From: Caenorhabditis remanei
Lineage: Eukaryota; Nematoda; Chromadorea; Rhabditida; Rhabditidae
Direction of reading: 5' to 3'
Assembly (NCBI RefSeq): GCF_010183535.1
Contig: NC_071328.1
Span: forward strand, 8,804,001-8,868,000
Length of the DNA: 64,000 nucleotides
Positions 22,022-32,904 of this stretch are shown here, piece by piece. Below the pieces are notes generated by a model, which was not told the DNA's origin, ran no database searches, and was given only the letters and a program-made list of their open reading frames with translations. The translations under genes were made by a program, and so were the position numbers. Numbering within the stretch: position 1 is the stretch's first letter; each line of letters begins with the position of its first letter.

Positions 22022-24844
22022 TTCAATCAAAAAAGAGTTCCAAAACTTGGTTCATTTCCGAGTTGGGAGTTTGTACTGATAGAGTTTCGCTAATTTTCCG
22101 AATGGCTTTTTCACATTTTCATCCTTGATTTTGAACTCAATTTTGATTAGCGATAACAAAAAACAACCTAAAAATGGGTTCGATATTGACCATAATTTCC
22201 TCAATTTTGTTCCTCATTTCAAAAAAAGGCAGCTCGTTTTCTCGACTTTGTTTTTTTATTAGTGTACGACAGAATTGTTAGAACAGTGATAGAATCCCAG
22301 TTCAATATTTCCAGACAGGACTCTTTGTGTTTCTTTTCTTCTGTTTTCAAAACCTTTTCTCTTTCCATTTCTAAAAATGTTTAGACCCTAACCCCGTTCT
22401 TCTTATAATCCTTTTTCCTTCAACGTTACTTCTTCCTCTTCTCCAAAAAACTTCTGTTCTTCTTTTCCAATTTCTTCTCTGTTTCTCATTTTCTTCCGGT
22501 TTCTTCTTCTTCTATTACCTATTTTACATCTTCATGACCAGCTGTTTGTTTCCACGACAAACGATTTTTTGTGGCTGCTCAACTGTTTTTGAGATTACTA
22601 TCATTATAGTAAAACTCATGTTTTCTCTCATTTTTATCTTCTTTTTTGCAATTTGTAACAAAAGAAAAGGTGAGAAAAGAGACCACCGGATCCTCTCTAA
22701 TCTCATGTTTCGTACTAGTTTCGAGTAAAAGAAAACGAAAAAATATCGAGAGAGATAGTGTTGTTTTTGAGTGAAATGAGTGCGGTTTGTTGATGTTTAT
22801 GATGAGTGATGCTCTGAAGATGTATCACTTTGATAGTTTTAGACTAATTGATGGCGAGAACGGTTTAGAGAAACTCTCATTCATAAATGGACATAAATGT
22901 TGTCATTTCACAATATTTTCTTTTCTTTACCTGACTAACTCAAATTAGAGCTGATGTATCTCTTTTCAAGGCTACCGCTTTTCAGAAATTCATTTCGAAT
23001 AAGTCTGTCTTGAAATAACTTTGGATCGCGAGTTAAAAACGGTATCCCTTTTCCGATATGTACGCTTCCGAAAAATAAAGGTTTGACAAGTTTTGAATAG
23101 GCAAACCATCAAGTTCAGATTCATTTTGATCAATATTCAACTTAAATGAAGCTTTCTGAGTCTGTTTTCGCGTGAAGATTCAAAAAACATCTTCAATTAT
23201 GTAGTTCTCAATAGTCCAAAAACCGAGATAGATTTCACCCACTCCAGAAGGAATCTAACATCTATTTTTATGTCCCGCTTTAGTTTCTGATGTGTTCACT
23301 TTGAACTTTTCCTGTTAGCTATAACTATAATATCCAATTTCATTAGTACACTTGAAATGTCAACTCCTCATCACTCAGTTTTGTTTTTTTTTTCTGTTTT
23401 TTTTAAATCTGTTCCAGTATCATTCTATTTCTCATGTTCCTACAATGAGTTGAGTGACACGAACATTCTGACAAGAAGAGGAATCCAATTACTGTCATTT
23501 TGTACTTCTGTTCGAATATTTCAAAAGTATACATGTTTTCGTTTCCTGCTGCCTAAACACTCTCAATATCTCTCCAACACAGCAAAAAATCCGACCTGTT
23601 TAACTAAAGATATCGCACTTCGCTATCGTAAGATCCCTAATCTTCTCCGAACATCTCTTCTCATTTTTTCAATTAAACGTGATTCTGGATTCCTGATCCT
23701 TGCTCATTAACTTTTTTTATATCAAAAAACTACGTGCTCTTCTTCGCCAATAAACTCCTCCTACTTTCTCTCCAAACTTTTATTTTCATGTGGTCATCAA
23801 AAAGGCATCATCTCTCTACCCAGATCCACATCTTTCTCTCCACTTTTTTATTATCTCTCCGCAACTTTTTCATTCATTCATTCCTTCCGTTCACATGGAT
23901 TCCTCCTCTGATCATGATTCTCATTGAAACTTTTCATCCGAAAGAAAACAACAACTCGGAGAAAGAAGAAAAAACCATATCCCGTGAGCTCCAATGGCAC
24001 AACTGACACCTTTTTCATATCGGACGAAGTGGAGAAAGAAGGATAAAAAGTTTTCGGCGATTTCTTTTTGAAATTTTTATGTGATATGTGTATAGCTATT
24101 CGTTTTGAAATATGTGGGAGGACATAAGAACGTTTAGTGGCCGAAGGAATTCTTTTGTCCACTGATTTTGGATTTCTTAATTTTTTGACAAAGGTCCAAC
24201 AGCTTCGGATCTCTCGCCGTGGTAACAAGAACTTGCGAACTTGAGTTCCGAACATGGAAAGACTTCTATTCCATTTGAGTTCTTAGACTTACGTTGACTA
24301 GAGTCCTAACAGCTTTTATCTGTTAGGATAGTCTAGACAATTGATATTCCGTTATTAGTTTCGCAATACTCGGAAACTCGAATCCCCAATTAATCTCACA
24401 GTTCACAACCTCGACTAAACGCTTTCCGGTCTATCCGCGAATTCCTAGATTTCGAAGGTTTCCAGATGATTCATCATCAGAATAATCATGTAGTTTTTGT
24501 GTTTGTGGGGGATGAATTATTTTTTTCTGATTGCCTTCGTTTTGTAGCTCTCCGAAATTATTATAAAAATGAGGTAAGTAAAAAGTATTTTCTTATTCAT
24601 CATTCTCACTCTTTCAATATACTTTTATCCTAATGAGATGGCAGTGCTGAGGTTTTCGGTCACTTGTTTCCTATTGTTCCAGATTTTGATATACAAAGTT
24701 TCGATATCATGCACGATAATTAGTTCTTCTCTTTTAGATCTCATCCAAGTATAAAACTGGGTAATGTCAACAAGAGCGTAACTCACTGGAAGAACACGTA
24801 GGAATCAATGCATTTTCCAAGGTTGCATTACTGCTAATCAATTA
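22022..24844. other. Gene-poor stretch between two mobile elements
   Basis: Pyrimidine-rich sequence on the plus strand. Several open frames of 60-125 codons exist on both strands, but none has splice signals or recognisable motifs. Nothing else is supported. Confidence 0.4.
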
Positions 24845-26359
24845 CCGTAAATACTGTATTACCAGTCGGTTAACGCAGCCTATCGGCTGCTCAACCTCTT
24901 TTTCTACACCACCCGTGTTGAAAATTTGAAGAAATGAATTCATTTGAAGAATGAAAATGTTCTATAATTAGCGCACCCGTAATTCCCGAGTACGGGAGCA
25001 TAACGGCCAAGTTTGAAATAAAAATTATAATTAAAATAATATACGTGAGACCCGCAAAACACTTCGAATATTTTTTTTCATTTCCAAGAATTTTGCATGA
25101 TAGACAATGTTTCCCGATACCAAACCGGGGTTTTAAGATCATAAAATTCATAACTAAACAAATTCAAGCAACATTATTTTCTCATAATCGATTCACTGGT
25201 TTGCTCAGTTATCCCGTTGTTACATTTGAAGCAAAATTTTGAGCGAGCAATTATTGAGTTCACTAAATTGAAGTATACAAATAGATAAAAAAGAGAGTAG
25301 GAGGGAAGAGAAAGCTTCCGAGGGTCCCTATTTAAAGATGATCGCTACTTCCGGGGCTCGTCAGCCAAGAGGCGGGACGAGAGCAAGCTCCAGGGTTTCC
25401 CTGTTTTAAGGTAATCACTACTTCCAGGGTGCTGAGCCTAGGGGCGGAGCGAAAGCAAGCTCCAGGGTGTCCATGTTTTAAGGTAATCACTACTTCCAGG
25501 GTGCTGAGCTTAGGGGCGGGGCGAGAGCAAGCTCCAGGGTGTCCATGTTTTAAGGTAATCGCTACTTCCAGGGTGCTGAGCTTAGGGGCGGGGCGAGAGC
25601 AAGCTCCAGGGTGTCAATGTTTTAAGGTAATCGCTACTTCCAGGGTCCTAACCCAAGGCGCGGGGTGAGAGCAAGCTTCTGGGCGTCCCTTCGTTGGAAT
25701 TCATATTCCGTGGCAAGCAGAATAATTCGTAATGAACAAGAAAGTGGGAAACACGTGGTGAAAAAAACCTCACTGGCCTCACGTGGTCTGCAAAATTCAG
25801 AAAAATTATTGTGGCCTTTATGCTCCCGTACTCAGGAAATACAGAGAGACCTATAATTATCTCCCCCGTGAACTCCTATTTCCCTATTTCGGAAACAAAA
25901 GCCACTGAAAGGCTTGAAAACCACGTTTTTTCACCTAGTGACCCAGTCGAGACCTATTCTAACCAAAAAAATAGACGGGCATCATTAAGAGAAAATGTTT
26001 GATATTTTGGTCCAAATTTGACGAAAATCGGTTCAGTAGGAAGGGCGGTAGGATCGGCGACAGACACACAAACATACAGCCGTTTGCGTTTGTTAATAGT
26101 AAAGATAACGGCATGCCGTTATATTTTTCAACTGCCTCCGAGAGAAATTTTGTGGTTTCGGAAACTCATTAAAATTGAACAAAAAACCTTTTTGGACTTT
26201 CTATTTGCTGATCTAGAAGTGACCAAACACGTTGCTTCTAATCAGAACCGAGAAAAAATCCCCTGATAAACATTTTAAGGGATTCTGAGTAGAGATGGGG
26301 TGCCGTTATAATACAGGTGCCGTTCTATTACAGGTGCCGTTATAATACAGTATTTACGG
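24845..26359. mobile_element. TA-flanked inverted-repeat element (Tc1/mariner-type non-autonomous candidate)
   Basis: A perfect 17-bp terminal inverted repeat, CCGTAAATACTGTATTA, lies at 24845-24861 and in reverse at 26343-26359, each bordered outside by TA (24843-24844 and 26360-26361), as expected for TA target duplication. A second, imperfect inverted pair lies inside (about 24966-25012 and 25808-25858, around GAGTACGGGAGCATAA). The interior carries a 72-bp minisatellite and, near the right end, three copies of a GGTGCCGTTATAATACA-like unit. No transposase frame was seen. Confidence 0.7.
25312..25690 (+). repeat. 72-bp tandem minisatellite, about five copies
   Basis: CAAGCTCC recurs at 25384, 25456, 25528 and 25600 and as CAAGCTTC at 25672, exactly 72 bp apart. 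Units contain TTTTAAGGTAATCRCTACTTCC and a GGGGCGGGGCGAGAG segment. Because 72 is divisible by three, a frame stays open across units, which explains the repetitive 24-residue ORF here; I do not regard it as a gene. Confidence 0.9.
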
Positions 26360-27100
26360 TATCTGGAACATTCGAATAACCTTCTGTAGATCTTCTAGAA
26401 GTTATTGCTCCTCTGCTCACGGTCGTATATTGGATCTCGTTTTTGTTTTCTGACATAGGTCTCTAACAATAATTTTCTCATTTTCTAGTCATTTTTCTCT
26501 TTTGGAACGTTTTCCTCACTCTCTATTTTGCAAAAGAAGAACACAAATTTGTCATATAATTTTTCTGACATTCTCCTCTCTTTCTCATTCGTCTTCGTCC
26601 TTTCCCATTCAATCCACTGTTCCAAAGTATCCGTATGACACTTTTGTTCCATTTCGCCCCATCCCCATTCATATTTTTCCGACCCCTCCCAGAATGTGAC
26701 ATGTCCCACATATGTCACTGTCCTTGGAGACTCATTTCATGTTTTCTTCCAGAATTTCTTCTTCTTTTTTCATTTCAGTGTTTCTTTTTTTGAGTCAACC
26801 GAGTTAGACAAAATGTGAAAAAAAGGAATAGAGAAGGAGGACTCGGTCCAATGAATTTTAAATTTTCATCTATTCCCCCGGTCAAACCTAACACATTTTG
26901 TTTTTTTGTTGTTCTTCTTCACTCCTCTTTTTTTCATTTTTACCCTCTTCTGTTTCCAGGTCAATTGACTCAATTCCTATTCTCACTTGCAGTTTTTGCA
27001 CTTTTTCGTCTGGCTTTTTCTCCTTTTCCAACCCAAAATTGTTAATTTTCTTTTACAGAATGCTCCTTCTCTTCCACGACTGAGACTCCATCAAAACAAT
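26360..27100. other. Upstream region and 5' UTR of the CPG4-like gene
   Basis: No gene. Contains pyrimidine-rich tracts and a strong acceptor, TTTTACAG, ending at 27058, 42 bp before the start codon. Confidence 0.5.
27051..27058 (+). promoter_or_regulatory. Probable spliced-leader trans-splice acceptor
   Basis: TTTTACAG after a long T-rich run, with no matching upstream donor seen and the ATG 42 bp downstream. A cis-intron with an unseen 5' exon is the alternative. Confidence 0.45.
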
Positions 27101-29831
27101 ATGCTTCGTCTCTCACTTCTTCTCGTTTTAACCACGACTACTGCTATCTCTGCACAGGTAATTGGAACAGGCATCTAGAATATATATCTCGAAAATTTAG
27201 AGATTTTATCTTAAAAATACGGCAAGCGTGATTTCAGAATAGTTGCGAGGATCGATGTGTGCGGTTAAATCAACGATCATTGAGTCGGATAGGATACGAT
27301 GACGAACGGTTCGTTTTCTTTTGTTATTTCTCAAAAAGTAATTTTCAGAATACAAACTCTTTTCGAAAGACAACGACCACTGGAGAGCATGAAAGATGTC
27401 TGCTGGTTTGTTTTTTTTTTCTGTGAACTCCAAAATCTCGAACTTGGTATTTCAGGAGGCTCTACGACAACTTGGACTGTATGAAAAAGTGTCCAAAGTC
27501 CGAGAAACATGCGATATTTGCAAAACATGTTAGGAATAAGTGCAAATTCGTACTGTCAGGTAAGAGTTTGAGAAAGATTGGATCAATAATAGTATTTATT
27601 GTTGAGTTTTGGATGCTCTACTTCATCTGAACCCTTCTGATCTTTCAATCGATCAGCTGTATTTTGATATTTTCAGATATGGAGCCAACATTGAAATGTA
27701 TCAGTAAACATCACTCATTTCTAACAATGAGATGTAGCTCGTTCTTGAATGAAGCGACTCGACTGAGAGCTGAATCTGATTTAAGTACGACTCCTCGTCA
27801 TGATGAATGCCGATTCTTGCATTTGACAACAATTTGTTTGGAAAACCATGTGAATACATTCTGTCCCGACGGAAGAAAGATATTCAAACGACTCAATTTC
27901 AGGTATGCCGAGTTTTTGTCATTCCAATTGTGTTATTTTTTATTTCAGAGATTATTTCTTGAGTTTCGTATTGCCAATGGACGATGATTTGTTTGATGAT
28001 GAAGATTTGGATAGTTGTCAAATTTATGATTTTGTGAAAGATGCAGAGAAGAGAGAACGAGAAGACGAAGAAAGAAAACTGGAAGAGGAGAGACGCAGAC
28101 GGATTGACGATGATGAAGATTATGAGGTAAGGACATTTGGAAATACAGACATACAGACATCTGAATATCATTTTTATTTCCAGGAAGAGTTGACAACTAT
28201 TGTCAACGATATGGAAGATGATTCAGAAGTAACAATGACGTCTACAATGCCAACAGAGTCTACGACATCTTCCGAGGCGATGTCATCTGAATCATATACT
28301 TCTGAATCCACGACTTCATCATCTCATTCTGTTACACCAATCTTGGGTACACTGGAAACGATTAAGCAGGAGGTTAGACACATAGGAGTGAGTTGGAAAC
28401 GGGAAATTTCTCTTTTCAGGAGTTCACTACACTTCTCGATGAATTGATTTCGTCAACGGAGAAAGAGACTACTGATATAACAGAAGAAAAGGAATCGAGT
28501 GAGGGGATAGTTGAGAAAATAGAAGAACATCATGAGAAAGAAAACAATGAGCATGATGATTTGGATAGTTTGGTCAACAAATTAGATGAAGAATCACACG
28601 AAGAAAAAGATGAGAATGATCTGGAAGGTAGGTCATGAAAAACCTCAGTAGAGTCAGAAACCTCATACTCCAGATATCCACTCGACCACTCAACTCTCCA
28701 TACCTACCACAGATCAGAAACCTGATATCAACACTCCAGACCACAGCGACATGACAAGAAATGAAGATGATCCAGATCACAACACTGAATATCAAGATTA
28801 CACAGACCATCATTATGATGAAGAATATCACGATAACGAGAATACAACACATCCAACGATTAGTGTTGTTTCGATTGAGTCTAGAATTTCTTCGAAATCT
28901 GAAGAAGTGGATTATGGAGAAGAAGAGTTGGTTGAAGTGACGACTCCTGATCAACTTTTGAATTTGACACCTCCAAATATAATTAGAGACGAAGAGAATG
29001 AAGAACTGATTCGAATCGAAACAACAACTCAGAAGAGAAAGGTTTTCTCGGAGGATAGCATGGAAAATACACCTCCGAACTTCTATTATTCTTCTAATCG
29101 ATATGATAGTACGACCAGATCAAACTATGTTGCTGACAACTTAGATTTACAAGTGAGACTTGAAAAAAGTAAAATTCAGTAATTTTCAATGTTTCAGGAT
29201 AGTGAAGAGCCGTTGGAAATCGACACTTCAACTCTTTTTGGGGTGGAAACAACTTCAACTGAAATGTTTGAGACAACTAGTGAAAGTGTTCCAGAAACAA
29301 CTACATTAGTCCCAAGACGACCCGAAGGAAAATCAAAGCCATGGCTTCATGGAGGAGTTATTGTGAAACCAATTTTGAATTTCGATCAACTGGATGTAGA
29401 TCAAGGTAATTTCAAAAAAAAGTTGTAGAGACATGGCTTGGCTTCTTCGGAGGAGTTGGTTGCTTTTTCGATTCGTTGCGCAGTCGGTAGTTCTCAATCA
29501 TCATTGTTTTTTCAGTTACTAAAACCTTTAAAATTAAAACATTTCAGATGAACAACGTGAACGTGAAGAACGCCGTAAACAGACAGCATCCAAGAACTCA
29601 TCTTCATCCCCATCGAATCCGATTTCTTCATCGGAACCATCTCCAGAAGACGACGATTTCCTTGCTGACCCAGATAGCCCTTCGACCAATGAAACATTAA
29701 TTGTAATTGGTCTAATTGCTCTTGTCACTTGTCTTATTTTCCTTATTCTTCTCCTGCTTTTGGCATATTTCTGTTCGACACGAACCGACAATTACAACGT
29801 TCACAAAGATGAGGGCAGTCCGTCTGTGTGA
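27101..29831 (+). CDS. CPG4-like single-pass membrane proteoglycan core protein (686 aa)
   Basis: Eleven exons: 27101-27157, 27238-27308, 27349-27405, 27456-27559, 27677-27902, 27949-28126, 28184-28372, 28420-28627, 28674-29152, 29198-29405 and 29548-29831. A signal peptide (MLRLSLLLVLTTTTAISA) is followed by a Cys-rich domain of about 170 residues with pairs such as CEDRC, CMKKC and MRCSSF...CRFLHLTTIC. This fits the nematode chondroitin-proteoglycan-4 (CPG4) domain type; the assignment is from the Cys pattern and the layout. A very acidic, Ser/Thr-rich region of about 400 residues follows, a plausible glycosaminoglycan or O-glycan carrier. A transmembrane helix (LIVIGLIALVTCLIFLILLL) and a 20-residue cytosolic tail end the protein. 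Likely a cell-surface or extracellular-matrix role. Confidence 0.82.
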
Positions 29832-30211
29832 GATCTCTTTGTGAGTAAACATCAGGAAGAAACTTCTCTGAATTTTATATGAAAAGAAAATGTTAAGTCA
29901 TGAAAAAGTTTATTTTATCATGATTCTGTTACGTGTATTCGTTTTTCTATGTCATCTATTTTCCCATATAATAAACCTGTCCATTTTTTAAAAAACTTTT
30001 TTCCATACTTGTCATGTGACGGCCCGGGTGGAAATTTTTTTTTTAATTTTTGTACCCCAAAAATAATTTTCGAGGGCTTTTCTATCACTAAATTCACTGT
30101 AGAACTAATAAAAATCATAAATTCAGTCGAATTTTTGCAGAAAATGCCCCAAAACCACTTCTTCAAAAATTAATGCTGAAAAAAACATGTTTTTCGAAAA
30201 AAATCGCTTCA

Positions 30212-30270
30212 CCCGGGCCGGGCGGGGCCGGGCCGGTGAAAATTTGGAAATCGGCCCGGCCCGGCCCGGG
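30212..30270. repeat. GC-rich foldback (CCGGGCC/GGCCCGG)
   Basis: GGGCCGGGCGGGGCCGGGCC on the left arm faces GGCCCGGCCCGGCCCGGG on the right with about 16 bp of AT-rich loop, in otherwise AT-rich DNA. A shorter GGCCCGGGTGGAAA lies at about 30021. Could be a repeat-element terminus. Confidence 0.6.
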
Positions 30271-30332
30271 ACAAGTATGCTTTTTTCGAATACAAAAAGA
30301 GAGTTTAGAGTTCCATGTGAGAAAAATATTTT

Positions 30333-30405
30333 CGACCACGGCAGGATTCGAACCTACAATCTTCTGCTCCGTAGGCAGACGCGTTATCCATTGCGCCACG
30401 CGGCC
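30333..30405 (-). tRNA. tRNA-Arg(ACG)
   Basis: 73 nt on the minus strand beginning GGCCGCGTGGCGCAATGG. The anticodon stem-loop TCTGC-CTACGGA-GCAGA gives anticodon ACG. The B box reads GGTTCGAAT, the T stem GTAGG/CCTGC pairs and the acceptor stem pairs with two G-U wobbles. No intron. Confidence 0.93.
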
Positions 30406-30829
30406 ACATCTTTCAGTTACTACAAATGTCTTGATTTTCCTGCTGCCAAATAGAGTAATCGAGGTCAAACATACATTTTTCCATCAATCACGATTGTTTG
30501 GTTCTTGTTTCGTTGAAATAAGACGGAGTAGGTTAAAAATAAATCAAGAAGATACTGTTCGTTTGAAAGGTTAAACTTCCCATGAAAAAGTCACATGAAG
30601 AATTACTAGGATCATTAGTGAGAGAGATAGATAATACAAAAAATGCGCGGCATTTTTCGACGACGTCTCTTTCCGCCCTATGTTGATTGATAAACCTGTT
30701 CTCTTTCATTGAGAGATGCAGAGGAACACAGATATCGATTATTTTCTACTGATTAGTCACGTCTTCTTCACATTTTTCTAGCAATTCTTCACCTTCTAGT
30801 CTCATACCTTTATCTATTTTATCGCAAAA

Positions 30830-32528
30830 ATGGACAGCTTATTGGAAAAAATGGGTTATGAAAAAGTAAGAAGCGTTGGACGAGGTGCTTTCGGTGATTG
30901 CATTCTGTGTCGTGGAAGAAATGATGCATCGAAGGTGAGTTGAGAAAAGGAAAAGAGTCTCGACTACGGCAGGATTCGAACCTACAATCTTCTGCTCCGT
31001 AGGCAGACGCGTTATCCATTGCGCCACGCGGCCACGAAATTTCATCCCCCGAATGAGCTCGTTTTATGTTTCATTATCCAGGTCATTGTAAAAGTCATTA
31101 ACACTCACGGAATGTCGGCAAAGGAGGAGAACTACATGCAAAGTGAAGTCAATTTATTGAAAAAAGTACAACATCCCCTCATCATCGGGTATATCGATTA
31201 TTTCACATCTGATAATCAGCTGGCTATTGGTAAGATTATTACTTCTGATCAAATTCAGAAATTTTTTGATTTCAGTGATGCAATATGCTGAAGGAGGAAC
31301 TCTTGAGAAGCTTATAAACGAACGAGTCATAAAGGAAAGTAACACGAAAGAACACTTTCCAGAGAAAACAGTTCTGGAGTATTTCACACAGGTACAGTAC
31401 TTTCTCTTTCCCCTGAATCATCTAAATATTCAGATTCTCGTTGCTCTGGATCACATGCATTCGAAGCATATTGTTCATAGAGATCTCAAGCCACAGAATA
31501 TTTTAATGAATCGTAAAAGAACAATTCTGAAACTTTCCGATTTTGGAATATCAAAAGAACTCGGAACGAAATCTGCTGCATCTACAGTAATCGGAACACC
31601 AAACTACTTGAGTCCTGAAGTATGTGAGAGTAAGTATTTCAATATATATTTCCTGTTTTATAGAATATTCAGGTCGCCCCTACAACCAGAGGAGCGACAT
31701 GTGGTCGCTTGGTTGTGTGCTCTTTGAGCTCCTTCACCTCGAACGAGCATTCAATGGAGAGAACCTCCCAGCGATAGTCATGAAAATCACACAGGTAACC
31801 ATAAATTGCAAAAGCGATAGGTCCCACCGAGATTTGAACTCGGGTCGCAGGATTCAGAGTCCTGAGTGCTAACCACTACACCATGGAACCGCCGGCGAAG
31901 AGAGGTTCAAAGTGTATATAGAAAAGAAAGTGATGCAGTATACTGAGGGAGACGCAGAGTCGCAAAAGACGGCATGAGAAATACGACATTCCAAGGAGTC
32001 GAGTCAAATCAAAACTTTTTTGTTTAGGGAAAGCTGAAAAGAATGGGAGATCATGTATCAGAAGAAGTGAAGATAATAGTGAACAAGTTACTTCAAACAA
32101 TTCCGACAAACCGTCCGGATATTGCAGGTATACTGTGGATACTGTAAATGAAAAAATGTATCGGATTTTAGAATTGCTTGTGAATCCAACAGTTCTTCCG
32201 TATCTAATTTCAATTCATTGCGATTTGGGGAGACTCGAACCGCCGTCTAATGATAAGGTTCGTTCCAAAAATAAACGGATATTTGAATGAACTCAATTGC
32301 TTACAGAGAAAACCATCAGCATCATTAGGCAGTCGTCTCCGAACATATCCAACTCAATCAACTCTTCGAGCTTTATCATCTTCGTCTATAGCACCTTCAA
32401 CTCAAAACATGACTCCAGTTCAATCGTCTCTTGATTCTGGTTTCTTTGCCGCTGGAAGATCGACTGGTTTCAACTCGAGAAGTCAATCGAGAGTTCCAGT
32501 GCAGACGAAGTATGAACAATATCATTAG
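30830..32528 (+). CDS. nekl-2: NIMA-related protein kinase, NEKL-2/NEK8-9 type
   Basis: Eight exons (30830-30934, 31082-31229, 31276-31391, 31434-31629, 31664-31794, 32028-32127, 32172-32257, 32307-32528), 367 aa. Kinase motifs in order: glycine loop GRGAFGDC, VIVKVI lysine, HRDLKPQNIL catalytic loop, DFG as SDFGISKELG, GTPNYLSPEVCE activation segment and SDMWSLGCVLFEL. The catalytic domain fills the first 270 residues; the tail has PYLISIHCDLGR and a Ser-rich end. In C. elegans, NEKL-2 acts with ankyrin partners in epidermal endocytosis and moulting; here that is by homology. The protein lacks the RCC1 repeats of vertebrate NEK8/9, as the worm protein does. Introns 1 and 5 each contain an antisense tRNA gene. 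The gene is convergent with the SCYL2 homologue. Confidence 0.9.
30961..31033 (-). tRNA. tRNA-Arg(ACG), second copy, antisense in nekl-2 intron 1
   Basis: Identical to the copy at 30333 except one base near the 3' end (CGTAGTCG instead of CGTGGTCG), which puts a C-A mismatch at the fourth acceptor pair. It is otherwise complete. It may be functional, or an early-stage pseudogene. Confidence 0.85.
31819..31890 (-). tRNA. tRNA-Gln(CTG), antisense in nekl-2 intron 5
   Basis: 72 nt on the minus strand starting GGTTCCATGGTGTAGTGG. Anticodon arm CAGGA-CTCTGAA-TCCTG gives CTG. B box GTTCAAATC and a fully paired acceptor stem (one G-U). Confidence 0.93.
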
Positions 32529-32904
32529 ACATCTGCTTCACTTAATTTTTTGAAATCATTTCTGAGAAAAATCATGTTTTATTTCTTATTTTACATAAAA
32601 CCAAGTAATTGTCATCATTGGGAAACTGGGAACATTTATCACAAAAGGGGAAACTAATGTTTGAGAAAATAGAAGAAGAAGAGGAATCGATTGAAATCGG
32701 GATCTAGAGGAGACACAGAAGAAGAGAAAGATGAAAAAGAAACATATAAAGAAATAGACGAGATCAAAAGGTAAAAATGTTTCACAATAATTAGACTCCT
32801 CACATACAAGGGACCCCCACTTCGCAATTACGATATCGGAAAAGGTGGGCGGGAGTTTGAAAGATGATGAATGAGAAGATATTGTGAGCGAAGGAAATGA
32901 TGGG

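Noticed and set aside
22534..22728. 64-codon ORF with a hydrophobic stretch (small membrane protein?)
   Set aside because: Isolated in pyrimidine-rich DNA, where hydrophobic frames arise by chance; no splice or expression signal.
25429..25668. Repetitive 79-codon ORF (LSLGAxRxQAPGCPCFKV repeats)
   Set aside because: It is simply the 72-bp minisatellite read in one open frame; it has no splice support and lies inside a transposon-like repeat.
28574..28954. 126-codon minus-strand ORF opposite the CPG4-like gene
   Set aside because: Antisense of the Asp/His/Glu-rich coding exons, producing Ile/Phe-rich noise.
30163..30574. Overlapping ORFs across the tRNA-Arg and GC-rich region
   Set aside because: They are readings through a tRNA gene and a foldback repeat.
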